A stretch of 64,000 bases of DNA from Larkinella sp. C7 (GTDB taxonomy: Bacteria > Bacteroidota > Bacteroidia > Cytophagales > Spirosomataceae): the NCBI RefSeq assembly GCF_006149005.1, contig NZ_VBSL01000007.1, forward strand, positions 62,001 through 126,000, read 5' to 3'. Shown here one piece after another: positions 25,886-35,881 of this stretch; positions within the stretch are counted from its first letter, which is position 1, and each line of letters starts with the position of its first letter. The position numbers were made by a program, and so were the translations under genes. The notes under the pieces are model-generated. The model was not told the origin of the DNA, did not search any database, and was given only the letters and a program-made list of their open reading frames with translations.

Positions 25886-26287
25886 ATGCAATCGCTGCCC
25901 ATCACCATCCAGCTTTTTAGTATAGTTGGCACCCTGATTTTCATGGCCTTCATTGCCCGGCTTATTGTTAGAGGAAAACTCCGGGAAGAATATTCCTTTG
26001 TGTGGATTGTTTGCGCAATCATTTTGCTCGTTTTTTCGGTCTGGCGTGATGGATTGACGCAGATCTCCCGGCTGTTGGGTGTTTTTTATCCCCCATCGCT
26101 CATTTTTTTAATGGCTATTTTTGCTATTATCTGTTTCCTGGTGCATTTGTCGGTAGTCAATTCTAAATTACAGCATTCGATCAAGGAATTGACCCACGAA
26201 ATAGCGATTTTGAAGAAGGAAGTAACGGATATGCAGGCCCCTGATAATTTTGTGGTAGAGAATAAAAAAAAAACCAGTGCAACGTGA
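25886..26287 (+). CDS. DUF2304 family small membrane protein
   Basis: The 133-residue protein has three membrane helices ('FSIVGTLIFMAFIARLIV', 'FVWIVCAIILLVFSVW', 'LIFLMAIFAIICFLVHLSV') and a basic, coiled tail ('HSIKELTHEIAILKKEV'). DUF2304 proteins almost always sit beside a polyprenyl-phosphate GT2, as here (3 bp gap), and are thought to anchor or partner it. The coding sequence ends in a run of ten A residues ('KKKT'), a slippage-prone tract, just before the stop. Confidence 0.9.
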   Translation: MQSLPITIQLFSIVGTLIFMAFIARLIVRGKLREEYSFVWIVCAIILLVFSVWRDGLTQISRLLGVFYPPSLIFLMAIFAIICFLVHLSVVNSKLQHSIKELTHEIAILKKEVTDMQAPDNFVVENKKKTSAT

Positions 26288-26354
26288 GCTTTGGTCCGTT
26301 TAACCCCATCAATCGAAGAGAACCAGCAGCTTTATAAAACCATACCTTGCGGAT

Positions 26355-28439
26355 ATGTCTAAAAAGAAGAAAATACCGGCCACCTCACAACCCAACCTGA
26401 CCCGAAGCGTTCCCAATCATCAACCGATCGATTCCTCAGCAAGCCGATCGGTGGTTTCACCTGAAACAACAACCGTCGGTATTACCAGTCGCAAAAGCTT
26501 TGAACTGATTGCCTTCGATAAGCGTCTAAAACGGTTTATTGGCATTTGTGTCGGTTTTTTTCTACTGCTAACGCTGGCAAAAATCCATTATTCATCCATT
26601 CCATACTGGAATCAGGTCATTCCGGACGGGTCAGATCCCCGGCGGGGGCTGATTTCCGGCAAACCCCTCCCCATCCGCATTGATGAGTGGGGCGTCTCAA
26701 CCCCGTTCATCCTATCCCAGATTCAGAATGGTTTTCCGTTGGAGAATCCGGCCATCGGCGGGGAGCGACCTGCATTGGTAGGCTATTACCCGGTGAAACA
26801 TTTCGTGACTATCTTCCGCCCGGATTACTGGGGATTTTTTCTGCTGAGTCCCGAACAGGGCTTTGCCTGGTGGTGGCAGTTCAAAGTGATCGGCTCGCTG
26901 GTGGCTTTGACATTACTGCTGCTGCTGCTGACCCGCAACAACTTCTGGCTTTCGGTTTTTGGCGCGTTCTGGCTGGTTTTTTCCAGCGGAATTGCCCGGT
27001 GGTCGTTCTATCTGCTGCCCAACCTGTTGCCGGGTGCATTGCTGGTGGTTGCTTCGATTTATCTGTTTTATGGTCGGTCGGTCAAAACCCTGCTGGTGAG
27101 TGGATTCCTATTCGTCTGGGCTTTTGCGGCCTTTGCCTTGGCGTTGTATCCGCCTTACCAGGTTCCGCTGGGGTATTTGCTGGTATTTCTGCTGGTGGGG
27201 TACGTCTGGCGCGAATTTCATAAAGAATGGCTATTTGATAAGTTACCAGCCAAACTCCTTACGTTTGGGACCGCTTTTGCGCTTTTGGGCGTCATTTTGT
27301 ACACGTATTACGGAGACGCCAAATCATCCATCGATGCGATGAGCCATACCGTGTATCCCGGCCAACGAAGCGAAACGGGAGGGACAGGTTTCATTGCCAA
27401 CTGGTTTTCAGAATATTATAGCTGGTTGGTCGACGATGCCCGTTTCCCAAAAGAATGGTTGAATATCTGCGAACTATCTCATTTTATCACCTTTGCACCG
27501 GTTATTTTTCTTTCTCTCCTGCTGCTGTTCGTTTACTCACGCAAAGTCGATCCGCTGCTGATGGCGGTCTCGTTGTTCGTTCTCATTTTCTGGGCCTGGA
27601 TCGAAGTGGGCTTTCCGGATTGGCTGGCCAAAATTACCCTGCTCAACACGAGCCCTACCCGCCGGGCTCAGGTACCTTTCGGGGTGGGCAATGTCTTTCT
27701 GACGCTCTTGTATCTTGATTACGTCCGTAAACACCCGATCAAGGTTAGTGGCCTGGTATCGGCACTGTCCATCGGGGGCGTTGTTGCGCTGATGGTTTAT
27801 GCCGCAGTGTTGAATCTCAACGATTCAAACGGTTTCTTTAAAGCGCATCAGATCTTTCTTCCGACGCTCTTTTTTGCCGCACTTTCGGTGCTGTTGCTGC
27901 CTTTCTGGCGATTTTCTTACCAAACCGTCATTTTCTGTAGTGCCATTTTTCTTTTCGTGTTACCGGGTCTCAAAGCCAATCCTGTTTCCAAAGGACTCGC
28001 CCCCCTGACTGATCATTTGCTGTATAAAAACATTCGTGAGCTGCATGAACAGGATACCAAAGCCCGCTGGGTGGTCATTGGAAGCCAGTACATTACCTAC
28101 CTGGTGTCGGCAACCGGCGTCAATCAGTTGAGTGGCGTAAAGAATCTGCCGGATTTTAAAACGATGCGGGTGCTGGACCCCACGGCCAAACGGGATTCGG
28201 CGTATAACCGGTATGCCCATACAGTGTATTACACCTACATCGACGGCCGGGATTCGACGGTGATCAATAACACATTTGAGGACAGTTATGCAGTAGGTGT
28301 TGACCCCTGCTCACCCAAGCTCAAAAAGTTGAACGTCAAGTATTTTGTCTTTGACCGCGCACCTCAGCCCGCCGAAATCCGTTGTCTGCGTCAGGTTCGG
28401 AAGTTGGGCAGTATCGAGATTTACCGAATCAATGACTGA
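26355..28439 (+). CDS. Large polytopic membrane protein of a glycan locus
   Basis: The 694-residue protein has a soluble N-terminal 65 residues, a first helix (about 72-92), then a periplasmic stretch 'PIRIDEWGVSTPFILSQ' with an acidic pair and 'VGYYPVKHFVTIFRPDYWG', followed by about twelve helices and a C-terminal periplasmic domain (about 530-694). The overall plan (helix, acidic loop, multi-helix core, exported C-terminal domain) resembles GT-C glycosyltransferases and YfhO-type proteins, but I do not recognise a specific family. Its position between two GT2 genes suggests a role in transferring or modifying lipid-linked sugars (inference). It overlaps the next gene by 8 bp. Confidence 0.75.
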   Translation: MSKKKKIPATSQPNLTRSVPNHQPIDSSASRSVVSPETTTVGITSRKSFELIAFDKRLKRFIGICVGFFLLLTLAKIHYSSIPYWNQVIPDGSDPRRGLISGKPLPIRIDEWGVSTPFILSQIQNGFPLENPAIGGERPALVGYYPVKHFVTIFRPDYWGFFLLSPEQGFAWWWQFKVIGSLVALTLLLLLLTRNNFWLSVFGAFWLVFSSGIARWSFYLLPNLLPGALLVVASIYLFYGRSVKTLLVSGFLFVWAFAAFALALYPPYQVPLGYLLVFLLVGYVWREFHKEWLFDKLPAKLLTFGTAFALLGVILYTYYGDAKSSIDAMSHTVYPGQRSETGGTGFIANWFSEYYSWLVDDARFPKEWLNICELSHFITFAPVIFLSLLLLFVYSRKVDPLLMAVSLFVLIFWAWIEVGFPDWLAKITLLNTSPTRRAQVPFGVGNVFLTLLYLDYVRKHPIKVSGLVSALSIGGVVALMVYAAVLNLNDSNGFFKAHQIFLPTLFFAALSVLLLPFWRFSYQTVIFCSAIFLFVLPGLKANPVSKGLAPLTDHLLYKNIRELHEQDTKARWVVIGSQYITYLVSATGVNQLSGVKNLPDFKTMRVLDPTAKRDSAYNRYAHTVYYTYIDGRDSTVINNTFEDSYAVGVDPCSPKLKKLNVKYFVFDRAPQPAEIRCLRQVRKLGSIEIYRIND

Positions 28440-29490
28440 GCAAATCGTTGGGCTGAATACCTGGATTATCATCGTCACCTACAATCACCGGGCGTATCTG
28501 CCAGCGTTGTTTGAGTCGCTGGCCCAACTGACGCATCCGCGTTTTCATATTCTGGTTATCGACAACGGTTCCAGCGACGAGACCCCGGCTTTTCTGCGGG
28601 GTCTTTCCCGATCCGTAGAGGTCATTTACCAGGAAAATAATACCGGTTTTTGTGATGCCAATAACCGGGGAATAGCCCAGGCCTTTGCCGACGGAGCCGA
28701 CGTGTGTCTGCTGCTCAATCCGGATACGGAAGTGACGCCGGATTTTCTGAGTCTGCTTGAGACAAGTTATCAGGAACAGCTCCAAAAAGGCGTACAGGTG
28801 GGTTTGCTACAACCCGTTATTCTGCATCGTCGGCAGCCTGATTTGCTGAATACGGCGGGGAATGCCATGCATTACCTCGGTTTTGGCTGGTGCAAAGACA
28901 ACCTGATTCCAAAACCGGTGTATGACCACGACCCGGAAATCGGCAGCGTGAGTGGTGCCTGCCTGTATATGCCCAAGCCGTATTACCAGCAGGTCGGCGG
29001 TTTCAATTCGATTTTTTTTGCTTATTCAGAAGACCAGGATGTAAGCTGGCGGGGGCTTCTTCAAAACTACCGGCATTTTTGCGCTTCAAAAGCAGTTATT
29101 TACCATGATTACCATTTCTCCAAAAGCACCGCCAAATGGTACCACGCGGAGAAAAACCGGCTGATGGTTGTCCTGCAAAATTATGAATTCAGAACCCTCC
29201 TGGTGTTAGGACCGGCACTGGTTGGTATTGAACTACTCATCCTCCTGTATTCAATAGCCGGGGGCTTTTTCACCAAAAAACTAAAGGGCTATCGTTTTTT
29301 AGTCCAACACCGAAAGCACATCCAGCGAGTCCGAAACCAGGTTCAAGCCAAACGAACGGTTTCCGATGCTGCCATCTGGAACCGGTTTAGCGATGAACTG
29401 GTTTTTTCCGAGATCCAGAATCCCCTCCTTACCTGGATCGTAAACCCGGTTTTAAAGGGCTACTTCGCCCTGATCCGCCGGTTGCTTTAA
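28432..29490 (+). CDS. Family 2 glycosyltransferase (rhamnosyltransferase-like)
   Basis: I chose the ATG at 28432, which overlaps the previous stop by 8 bp and begins 'MTEQIVGLNTWIIIVTYNHR'; the frame is open further upstream but there lies inside the preceding gene. The 352-residue protein has 'VTYNHRAYLPALFESL', 'VIDNGSSDETPAF', 'NNTGFCDANNRGI', the DxD-containing 'LLNPDTEVTPDF' and the acceptor-side 'GACLYMPKPYYQQVGGF' with 'EDQDVSWRG', all typical of rhamnosyl- and related GT2 enzymes. A hydrophobic segment near 265-290 may tether it to the membrane. It ends 3 bp from the convergent methyltransferase. Confidence 0.9.
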   Translation: MTEQIVGLNTWIIIVTYNHRAYLPALFESLAQLTHPRFHILVIDNGSSDETPAFLRGLSRSVEVIYQENNTGFCDANNRGIAQAFADGADVCLLLNPDTEVTPDFLSLLETSYQEQLQKGVQVGLLQPVILHRRQPDLLNTAGNAMHYLGFGWCKDNLIPKPVYDHDPEIGSVSGACLYMPKPYYQQVGGFNSIFFAYSEDQDVSWRGLLQNYRHFCASKAVIYHDYHFSKSTAKWYHAEKNRLMVVLQNYEFRTLLVLGPALVGIELLILLYSIAGGFFTKKLKGYRFLVQHRKHIQRVRNQVQAKRTVSDAAIWNRFSDELVFSEIQNPLLTWIVNPVLKGYFALIRRLL

Positions 29491-29493
29491 GCG

Positions 29494-30198
29494 TTATTTT
29501 TTGCGAAAAATACACTCATAATTCATCGTAAACTCGCGTTTCCGGTCGAGCGGATCGAGCAGGAAAAAGAGCAAAGCGATGAGAAAATTGAGGGGGAAAA
29601 AGGCAACTACGGCAAACAGAAAACCGGGTTGCCCGAATGTGTTTTTAAACAAAGTCGGCAGGCTCCACGCCAGAAAAAAGCCGATCACCAGAAACCGCCC
29701 GCCCTGGGGCCGGATTTCCACTACGTCAAAACCGTGGTCATCGGCGTAGGCCCGTAGCGCAAATTGCGTAAACCGGTGGAAATCGTACGGTTGCTCGTGT
29801 TCTTCCCAGCTTTGGGGCACCGTCAAAAACAACAAACCGCCCGGTTTTAAAACCCGCCCCAGTTCCTGAATGACTTTCTCCGGATAGCGAACGTGTTCCA
29901 GAACCTGCGTACAGAGCACAAAATCAACCTGTTCATTAGCAAGCGGTAATTCATCGGCAGGGCAGATGTAGTCGATACCGGCCGAATACCGATGGTGGTC
30001 GGTCGTTCCGCACCAGTCGGTACTGAGGTAGCGGGCGTGTGAAAAAAACGGCTTATACTGGCATTCGCCCGCGCCGACATCCAGCAGCGTCGTACCGGCG
30101 GGCACCAGTTGGGCCACGCGCCGGATGTAGCGACGAATCGACCAGACGGCGTAATTCATGACAGGGTTAAAAAAGACCAGCCGGACCAGTGGATTCAT
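29494..30198 (-). CDS. Class I SAM-dependent methyltransferase with C-terminal membrane hairpin
   Basis: The 234-residue protein contains motif I 'LLDVGAGECQYKPFF' (about 38-52), motif II/III 'DFVLCTQVLEHVRYPEKVI' and 'LKPGGLLFLTVP', a Methyltransf_11 pattern. The last 60 residues are strongly hydrophobic ('FLVIGFFLAWSLPTLF', 'FLFAVVAFFPLNFLIALLFFLL'), so it is probably membrane-bound. It overlaps the second methyltransferase by 4 bp and belongs to the GT2-MT-MT unit. The target is probably a sugar or lipid-linked glycan (inference). Confidence 0.88.
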   Translation of the reverse strand: MNPLVRLVFFNPVMNYAVWSIRRYIRRVAQLVPAGTTLLDVGAGECQYKPFFSHARYLSTDWCGTTDHHRYSAGIDYICPADELPLANEQVDFVLCTQVLEHVRYPEKVIQELGRVLKPGGLLFLTVPQSWEEHEQPYDFHRFTQFALRAYADDHGFDVVEIRPQGGRFLVIGFFLAWSLPTLFKNTFGQPGFLFAVVAFFPLNFLIALLFFLLDPLDRKREFTMNYECIFRKK

Positions 30199-30950
30199 GA
30201 TTTGGATAAAAGTTTCTTGATGGTGGGATTGATCGTATGGTAAAACGAATGAAAGTGATTGTAAATAAACTGTTCGATGGTGAAGAACAGGCGGTAAGGC
30301 AAACTGGCATACGTTTTATAAACCAGTTCGTGCATCACGTAAAAATCAGGCGAAAAACGCGGAAAAAAGCTGAATCTCTGATCGTAAAGCTCTTTTTTGA
30401 TGACTAAAAACAGGTTTTGGCGATACCACCACGCCACTTCCTGATGAGGCATCAACTGCCACCGGATGCCGTCCGTAAAAACATACCCCTCAGTCTCGAA
30501 TTTTTCGGCCCAGTAAGCGGGCCACTGCTCATTGATGTGTTTAAAACCACCCTGTTGGGGAACGGCGGCACTAAAAACAATCACATCGGACAGGCCGGTA
30601 AGCGATTGGACAATCGTGGTCGCCGAAGCCGGTTTCAGGTGTTCGACTACTTCCATACAGGTAACCAGGTCGTATCGCCGGGCGGAATTGAAAGGGGTAT
30701 TCAGGTCATATTCAAGAAAATTCCGGGAAGGAATCAATAGGCGGGAAACATCCTGCCCCCCGCCGTCGACGCCTAAAATCTGGCTTATGCCCTGTCGTTG
30801 CCATTCGGCCAGCCACGTACCCCGGCCGCATCCAATGTCGGCAACCGACTGGGGTTGAAATAGCTTGATTAACAGCTGAATAATCGTTTCGGCTGACCGG
30901 CGGGCGTTCGTTTCAATTTCGGTATGATAGGCTTGGTTGTAGTCAGACAT
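30195..30950 (-). CDS. Class I SAM-dependent methyltransferase
   Basis: The 251-residue protein has motif I 'VADIGCGRGTWLAEW' (about 37-51) and 'YDLVTCMEVVEHLKP', matching Methyltransf_23-type enzymes of polysaccharide loci. The C-terminal third ('FFPRFSPDFYVMHELVYKTY') is not recognised. It starts 24 bp after the GT2 gene and is coupled to the next methyltransferase by a 4 bp overlap, which points to successive modification of one glycan (inference). Confidence 0.88.
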   Translation of the reverse strand: MSDYNQAYHTEIETNARRSAETIIQLLIKLFQPQSVADIGCGRGTWLAEWQRQGISQILGVDGGGQDVSRLLIPSRNFLEYDLNTPFNSARRYDLVTCMEVVEHLKPASATTIVQSLTGLSDVIVFSAAVPQQGGFKHINEQWPAYWAEKFETEGYVFTDGIRWQLMPHQEVAWWYRQNLFLVIKKELYDQRFSFFPRFSPDFYVMHELVYKTYASLPYRLFFTIEQFIYNHFHSFYHTINPTIKKLLSKS

Positions 30951-30974
30951 AAGAAGACGGGATGAGCCGTAAGA

Positions 30975-31802
30975 TCAAATCGTTTTTTTGAAAACAGGAT
31001 GAAAACGCAGCAGCCATTTCTCGGGCAAAAAAGAGACGGCCAGATACTGCGCCAAGACGATCAGGCGGGCTGATAAGGACGGTTTTGTAACGGGGTATTG
31101 AGCGATTTCCCGCCGAATCTGGAAGTATTCCAACACTTTCTTTTTAATGCCGGATTGGGTGGAACTCTGACCGGAAACGCGGTACGAAAGTAAAATTTCC
31201 GGAACATTGGCCAGCTTTTTACCCTGTTTAATGAGCTTTAATTGGGTGTAATAATCGTTGTACCAGGTATATTTTGTTTCGTAAAACGGCCCCGAAGACG
31301 GCTCGTTTCGGAAGAAAAAGGTTGGGTGCATGATGGCGTTTTTCCAGTACAGGTTTCGGCAAATCTGCGCATGATCCAGGTCCGGCTTCCACGTCCGGAA
31401 AACCGTTCCGGTTGCGTCGATATAATTGGCCCAGGTACCACACAGAAATACGTCCTGATGCGCTTCCAGAAAGGCAAGCTGTCGCTCCAGCCGGTTGGGC
31501 CGGGCCACATCATCGGCATCCATAATGGCAATGTAGGCACCTTTTGCCCGTTGTATTCCCATTTCTTTGGCTAAATCGCCCGCTTTCCCAAGCGGTTTTT
31601 TATTGGTGATGGCTTGAATGCGGGGGTCCTGCTCCTGATATCGGGCGATGATCTGTCCTGTTCCGTCGGTAGAGCCATCATTGATCAGGATCATTTCAAA
31701 ATCCGTTGTGGTTTGGTTCAGGATGCTTTCAATAGCCTCTGCCAGAAATCGTTCGCCATTATAGACCGGCATGACGACCGATATTTTTGGATGTACAGAC
31801 AT
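30975..31802 (-). CDS. Family 2 glycosyltransferase
   Basis: The 275-residue enzyme begins 'KISVVMPVYNGERFLAEAI', with 'LINDGSTDGTGQII' and the metal-binding 'IMDADDVARPNRLERQ', a standard GT-A nucleotide-sugar transferase. No membrane segment is obvious. It leads a three-gene minus-strand unit with two methyltransferases; the first -7-like box upstream (TAAATTTT) is a poor match. Donor and acceptor cannot be inferred. Confidence 0.92.
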   Translation of the reverse strand: MSVHPKISVVMPVYNGERFLAEAIESILNQTTTDFEMILINDGSTDGTGQIIARYQEQDPRIQAITNKKPLGKAGDLAKEMGIQRAKGAYIAIMDADDVARPNRLERQLAFLEAHQDVFLCGTWANYIDATGTVFRTWKPDLDHAQICRNLYWKNAIMHPTFFFRNEPSSGPFYETKYTWYNDYYTQLKLIKQGKKLANVPEILLSYRVSGQSSTQSGIKKKVLEYFQIRREIAQYPVTKPSLSARLIVLAQYLAVSFLPEKWLLRFHPVFKKTI

Positions 31803-31905
31803 GATAAAAATTTCTTTTTACTCCCGAAAATTTAATAATTACAGGATAAAATCAAATCGTGGCCGGATTCGTCGGTGGGAACCAATCGGGTTCATTTATT
31901 CTTTG

Positions 31906-31913
31906 TATTTTTG
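31906..31913 (+). promoter_or_regulatory. Putative -7 box (TATTTTTG) for gcvP
   Basis: An exact TAnnTTTG match 76 nt upstream of the chosen ATG; the -33 element is not convincing. Confidence 0.35.
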
Positions 31914-31988
31914 TATTTATGTCATTGCTTTCGGCAACCGCAATTTAACCCGGTTATCTCAATCGCTTTCAATCACACTTCACTGGTA

Positions 31989-34877
31989 ATGAAGCTCGAC
32001 CTACACTATCAGGAACGTTTCGAAGACCGTCACAACGGCTCGGATGTTTCACAAACGAATGCCATTTTGAAAACCATCGGAGTCGATTCGGTGGACGAAC
32101 TCATCGACCAAACGGTTCCGGCCCTGATCCGGCTCGAAAAACCGCTCGATCTGCCCGAAGCCAAATCCGAATACCAGTTTCTGGCCGATTTTAAAAAGCT
32201 CGCTCAGCTTAACAAACTGAATAAATCCTACATCGGCACGGGCTACTACGATACCATTACGCCGAACGTCATTCTGCGCAATATACTGGAAAATCCGGCC
32301 TGGTATACTGCCTACACACCGTATCAGGCCGAAATTGCCCAGGGTCGGCTGGAAGCCCTGCTGAATTTCCAAACCGTCGTCATCGATTTGACCGGGATGG
32401 AAATCGCCAATGCATCCCTTCTTGATGAGGCCACGGCTGCGGCCGAAGCCATGCACGTGCTGTATGCCCAGCGTCCGGGGGCCAAAAAGAATGCCACGAC
32501 GTTTTTCGTGTCGGAAAACTGCCATCCGCAGACCATTGACGTCATCAAAACCCGTGCCACGCCCCTGAACATCGCCGTTCAGGTGGGCGACCACCGGCAG
32601 GTTAACATCACGGCCGACGATCTATTCGGAATGTTGCTGCAATATCCGGCGTCCGACGGCGAGGTGTTTGATTATACCGATCTCATTACAGCGGCTCATG
32701 AGCAGAATATTTTTGTGGCTGTTGCCGCTGATTTGCTAAGCCTTACCCTATTGACTCCTCCGGGTGAAATGGGGGCGGATATTGTGGTGGGTTCTTCACA
32801 ACGGTTTGGCGTTCCGATGGGCTACGGTGGCCCGCACGCGGCCTTTTTCGCGACCAAAGAAGCGTTCAAACGCCAGATTCCGGGCCGGATTATCGGCGTT
32901 TCCATCGATGCCGAAGGAAATCCAGCCCTGCGGATGGCGCTGCAAACCCGCGAACAACACATTCGCCGGGAAAAAGCGACGTCCAATATCTGTACGGCAC
33001 AAGTGCTGCTGGCGGTTATGGCGGGCAGTTACGCGGTTTACCACGGTCCGCAACGGCTTCGGGCCATTGCCGAACGCATCCACGGCATGACCAAGCTGTT
33101 TGTGACGGTTTTACGCTGGAACGGCTATAAGATTCAGACGCAGAATTACTTCGATACCGTTACGGTCGAGGTGGACGATGTGGAATCGTTGCGGAAGTCG
33201 GCCCGGACGGCTGGAATCAACCTGCGGTATCTGGACGACGAACGGGTTTGCGTTTCGTTCGATGAAGTAAAAACCGTCGAGGATGTGGTTCAGTTGCTGG
33301 ATGTTTTCGGGATCTGTGCCGACATGGATGCCGCCATCGAAACCCTGGCGATCAACTGGCCGGAGCGACTGATCCGTCAATCGGCGTATCTGACGCATCC
33401 GGTGTTCAATACACACCATACCGAGCACCAAATGCTGCGGTATTTGAAATCACTGGAAGAAAAAGACCTTTCGCTGGTGCATTCGATGATTTCGCTCGGC
33501 AGTTGCACGATGAAACTGAATGCAACCGCTGAAATGATTCCGGTAACTTGGCCCGAATTTGGTGGCTTACACCCGTTTGCGCCGAAAGATCAGGTGATGG
33601 GCTACCAAAAACTGGTCGATGATCTGAGTAAATGGCTGAGCGAAATTACCGGTTTTGCCGGCATGTCGCTGCAACCGAACTCCGGGGCGCAGGGCGAATA
33701 CGCGGGTCTGATGGTGATTCGTGCCTACCACGAAAGCCGCAACGACGGCCACCGGAATGTGTCGCTGATTCCATCGTCGGCCCACGGCACGAACCCCGCC
33801 AGCGCGGTGATGGCCGGGATGAAAGTCGTAATTGTGAAGTGTGATGAACGCGGCAACATCGACGTGGCCGATCTGCGGGCAAAAGCCGAGCAGTACAGCA
33901 ACGACCTGTCATGTCTGATGGTGACCTATCCATCCACACACGGTGTTTTTGAAGAAACGATCAAGGAAATCTGTGATATTATCCACGAGCACGGCGGTCA
34001 GGTATACATGGACGGTGCGAACATGAACGCGCAGGTGGGTCTGACGAGTCCGGCGACCATCGGGGCCGATGTTTGTCACCTGAACCTGCACAAGACGTTC
34101 TGCATTCCGCACGGCGGTGGTGGACCGGGCATGGGGCCGATTGGGGTGGTTGAACATTTGATGCCTTTCCTGCCGGGTCATGCCGTGGTGGAAACGGGCG
34201 GCAAGCAGGCGATTCACGCGGTTTCGGCGGCTCCGTACGGTTCGGCCAGCATCCTGACGATTTCCTACGCGTACATTGCCATGATGGGCGGAGAAGGGTT
34301 GACGAATGCGACCAAAACCGCCATTCTGAACGCCAATTACCTGAAAGCGAAGCTGGAAGAACATTATCCGATTCTGTATACCGGTAAAAACGGTCGTTGC
34401 GCGCACGAAATGATCGTCGACTGCCGGCCGTTCAAAGCTGCGGGGGTCGAGGTGGAAGATATTGCGAAGCGACTGATGGACTACGGTTTTCACGCGCCAA
34501 CGGTTTCGTTTCCGGTGCCGGGCACGATGATGATTGAGCCGACGGAATCCGAATCGAAAGACGAACTCGACCGGTTTTGTGAAGCCCTGATCAGCATCCG
34601 GGCCGAAATCCGGGAGGTGGAAGAAGGCAAAGCCGACAAAGCCAACAACGTTCTCAAAAACGCCCCGCATACCGTCAACGTGTTCATCGCCGATGATTGG
34701 AACCGCCCGTACAGCCGCGAAAAAGCTGCCTTCCCGTTGCCGTACGTGAAAGCCCGCAAATTCTGGCCGAGTGTCAGCCGGATCGACAACGCGTATGGTG
34801 ACCGGAATCTGGTCTGTGCGTGTTTGCCGGTGGAAGAATATGCACAGGAAGCGGTGGAAACAGAAACGGCGTCGTAA
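31989..34877 (+). CDS. gcvP: Glycine decarboxylase P-protein (aminomethyl-transferring)
   Basis: The single-chain, about 962-residue form fuses the two halves found separately as GcvPA/GcvPB in some bacteria: N-terminal half (to about 440) and C-terminal half with the PLP lysine in '[21 protein letters not shown]' (about residue 701). It decarboxylates glycine and passes the aminomethyl group to lipoyl-GcvH. I start at the ATG at 31989 ('[17 protein letters not shown]'), where homology to P-proteins begins; the frame is open upstream to an ATG at 31875, but those 38 residues look non-coding. GcvH and GcvT are not adjacent. Confidence 0.98.
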   Translation: MKLDLHYQERFEDRHNGSDVSQTNAILKTIGVDSVDELIDQTVPALIRLEKPLDLPEAKSEYQFLADFKKLAQLNKLNKSYIGTGYYDTITPNVILRNILENPAWYTAYTPYQAEIAQGRLEALLNFQTVVIDLTGMEIANASLLDEATAAAEAMHVLYAQRPGAKKNATTFFVSENCHPQTIDVIKTRATPLNIAVQVGDHRQVNITADDLFGMLLQYPASDGEVFDYTDLITAAHEQNIFVAVAADLLSLTLLTPPGEMGADIVVGSSQRFGVPMGYGGPHAAFFATKEAFKRQIPGRIIGVSIDAEGNPALRMALQTREQHIRREKATSNICTAQVLLAVMAGSYAVYHGPQRLRAIAERIHGMTKLFVTVLRWNGYKIQTQNYFDTVTVEVDDVESLRKSARTAGINLRYLDDERVCVSFDEVKTVEDVVQLLDVFGICADMDAAIETLAINWPERLIRQSAYLTHPVFNTHHTEHQMLRYLKSLEEKDLSLVHSMISLGSCTMKLNATAEMIPVTWPEFGGLHPFAPKDQVMGYQKLVDDLSKWLSEITGFAGMSLQPNSGAQGEYAGLMVIRAYHESRNDGHRNVSLIPSSAHGTNPASAVMAGMKVVIVKCDERGNIDVADLRAKAEQYSNDLSCLMVTYPSTHGVFEETIKEICDIIHEHGGQVYMDGANMNAQVGLTSPATIGADVCHLNLHKTFCIPHGGGGPGMGPIGVVEHLMPFLPGHAVVETGGKQAIHAVSAAPYGSASILTISYAYIAMMGGEGLTNATKTAILNANYLKAKLEEHYPILYTGKNGRCAHEMIVDCRPFKAAGVEVEDIAKRLMDYGFHAPTVSFPVPGTMMIEPTESESKDELDRFCEALISIRAEIREVEEGKADKANNVLKNAPHTVNVFIADDWNRPYSREKAAFPLPYVKARKFWPSVSRIDNAYGDRNLVCACLPVEEYAQEAVETETAS

Positions 34878-34898
34878 GTTTTTAAATTAAAGAAATGG

Positions 34899-34935
34899 AA
34901 AAGCCCTCGTCTGGTGTCAGGCGGGGGCTTTTTTT
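34899..34935 (+). terminator. Intrinsic terminator of gcvP
   Basis: 15 bp arms with two wobble pairs (AAAAGCCCTCGTCTG pairs with CAGGCGGGGGCTTTT), 4 nt loop, then a T run, 21 nt after the stop. Confidence 0.9.
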
Positions 34936-35048
34936 GTTGGTTTAGATTTTGATCGTACCTGTAATGGAGTTGCAAAGCCGGTGTCGTGCGGTCATAAGAA
35001 ATGTTAAAAAGGAAATTCCTTACAACCTTTCAGGAGGGGGCTTCCTCT

Positions 35049-35081
35049 TTCGTAAATAAATCATATTAATCTATTTACGAA
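35049..35081. repeat. 10 bp inverted repeat just before the beta-barrel gene
   Basis: TTCGTAAATA (35049-35058) and TATTTACGAA (35072-35081), 13 nt apart, ending 5 nt before the ATG. It may be an operator or a 5'-leader hairpin that hides the ribosome entry site. Confidence 0.5.
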
Positions 35082-35086
35082 CATCT

Positions 35087-35776
35087 ATGAAAGCGCTACT
35101 CTATGTCTCCCTTTTGGCCGTTGCCACGCCAACGCTCGTGTTTGGCCAGGGCCGGTTTTCTGTATCGGCGATAATCTCACCCACGCAACGAAAGCTGGAT
35201 GTAATCTCTAAATTTTACGATAGTACACCCGATGTCAGCAGTGCCAGGGTAATCGCCAACGACAAAGGCGGAACCGTGGGGCTGACGGCGAACTACCAGT
35301 TTCATCGCAACTGGTCGGTTTCGTCGGGATTATGGTATAACCGCTCGACTGGACACATGGATTTTCAGGCCTTTAAAAACGAAATTGCTTATGACCCAGA
35401 ACCGACCCGCCGAACGATATACAACAATTTGCAACTACCGGTTTTAATTAATTTTTCGCCTTCCAAACCCCGCTTATCACCCTATTTATCAACGGGTTTG
35501 GTCTTCAATATGAATTATCGGAGTGCCATTGGCCCTTACCCAAATGCGAATGACCTCACCGTAGCGCGTTCAAACGAAGTAACCACGAATGTTCTGGTAG
35601 GATTGGGAGCGCAGTATCGAATCAATTCGAGATGGTCTGTGATTGTTCAGCCAACGGCTTTGTACCGGTTGCAAAAGCTCAAATCAAAATCCAATGGCTA
35701 CCTAATGCGGCATGAGTATGGCCATTACCGGGACTGGCAGGTAGGCGTGCAGGCTCAGGTGAAGTACACGTTCTAA
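35087..35776 (+). CDS. Outer membrane beta-barrel protein (porin-like, OmpA-barrel type)
   Basis: The 229-residue protein has a signal peptide ('LLYVSLLAVATPTLVFGQ') and alternating amphipathic strands of the Bacteroidota outer-membrane beta-barrel domain ('GGTVGLTANYQFHRNWSVSSGLWYN', 'PYLSTGLVFNMNY', 'LVGLGAQYRINSRWSVIVQP', ending 'VGVQAQVKYTF' with a terminal aromatic). Function cannot be told from sequence. It is a single gene preceded by an inverted repeat and followed by a bidirectional terminator. Confidence 0.85.
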   Translation: MKALLYVSLLAVATPTLVFGQGRFSVSAIISPTQRKLDVISKFYDSTPDVSSARVIANDKGGTVGLTANYQFHRNWSVSSGLWYNRSTGHMDFQAFKNEIAYDPEPTRRTIYNNLQLPVLINFSPSKPRLSPYLSTGLVFNMNYRSAIGPYPNANDLTVARSNEVTTNVLVGLGAQYRINSRWSVIVQPTALYRLQKLKSKSNGYLMRHEYGHYRDWQVGVQAQVKYTF

Positions 35777-35785
35777 AACTTGAGT

Positions 35786-35830
35786 TTCAAAAAAACCGCC
35801 CGGTTCCATGAGAGCCGGGCGGTTTTTGAA
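35786..35830. terminator. Bidirectional terminator between the beta-barrel gene and psd
   Basis: 13 bp perfect arms AAAAACCGCCCGG / CCGGGCGGTTTTT (35791-35803, 35815-35827), extended by TTC/GAA at the ends, between convergent genes. Confidence 0.93.
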
Positions 35831-35881
35831 TTCATTTCGAAAATAGGATTTTCTAGGCTTCAGCCATATGCAAAGGAAAGA

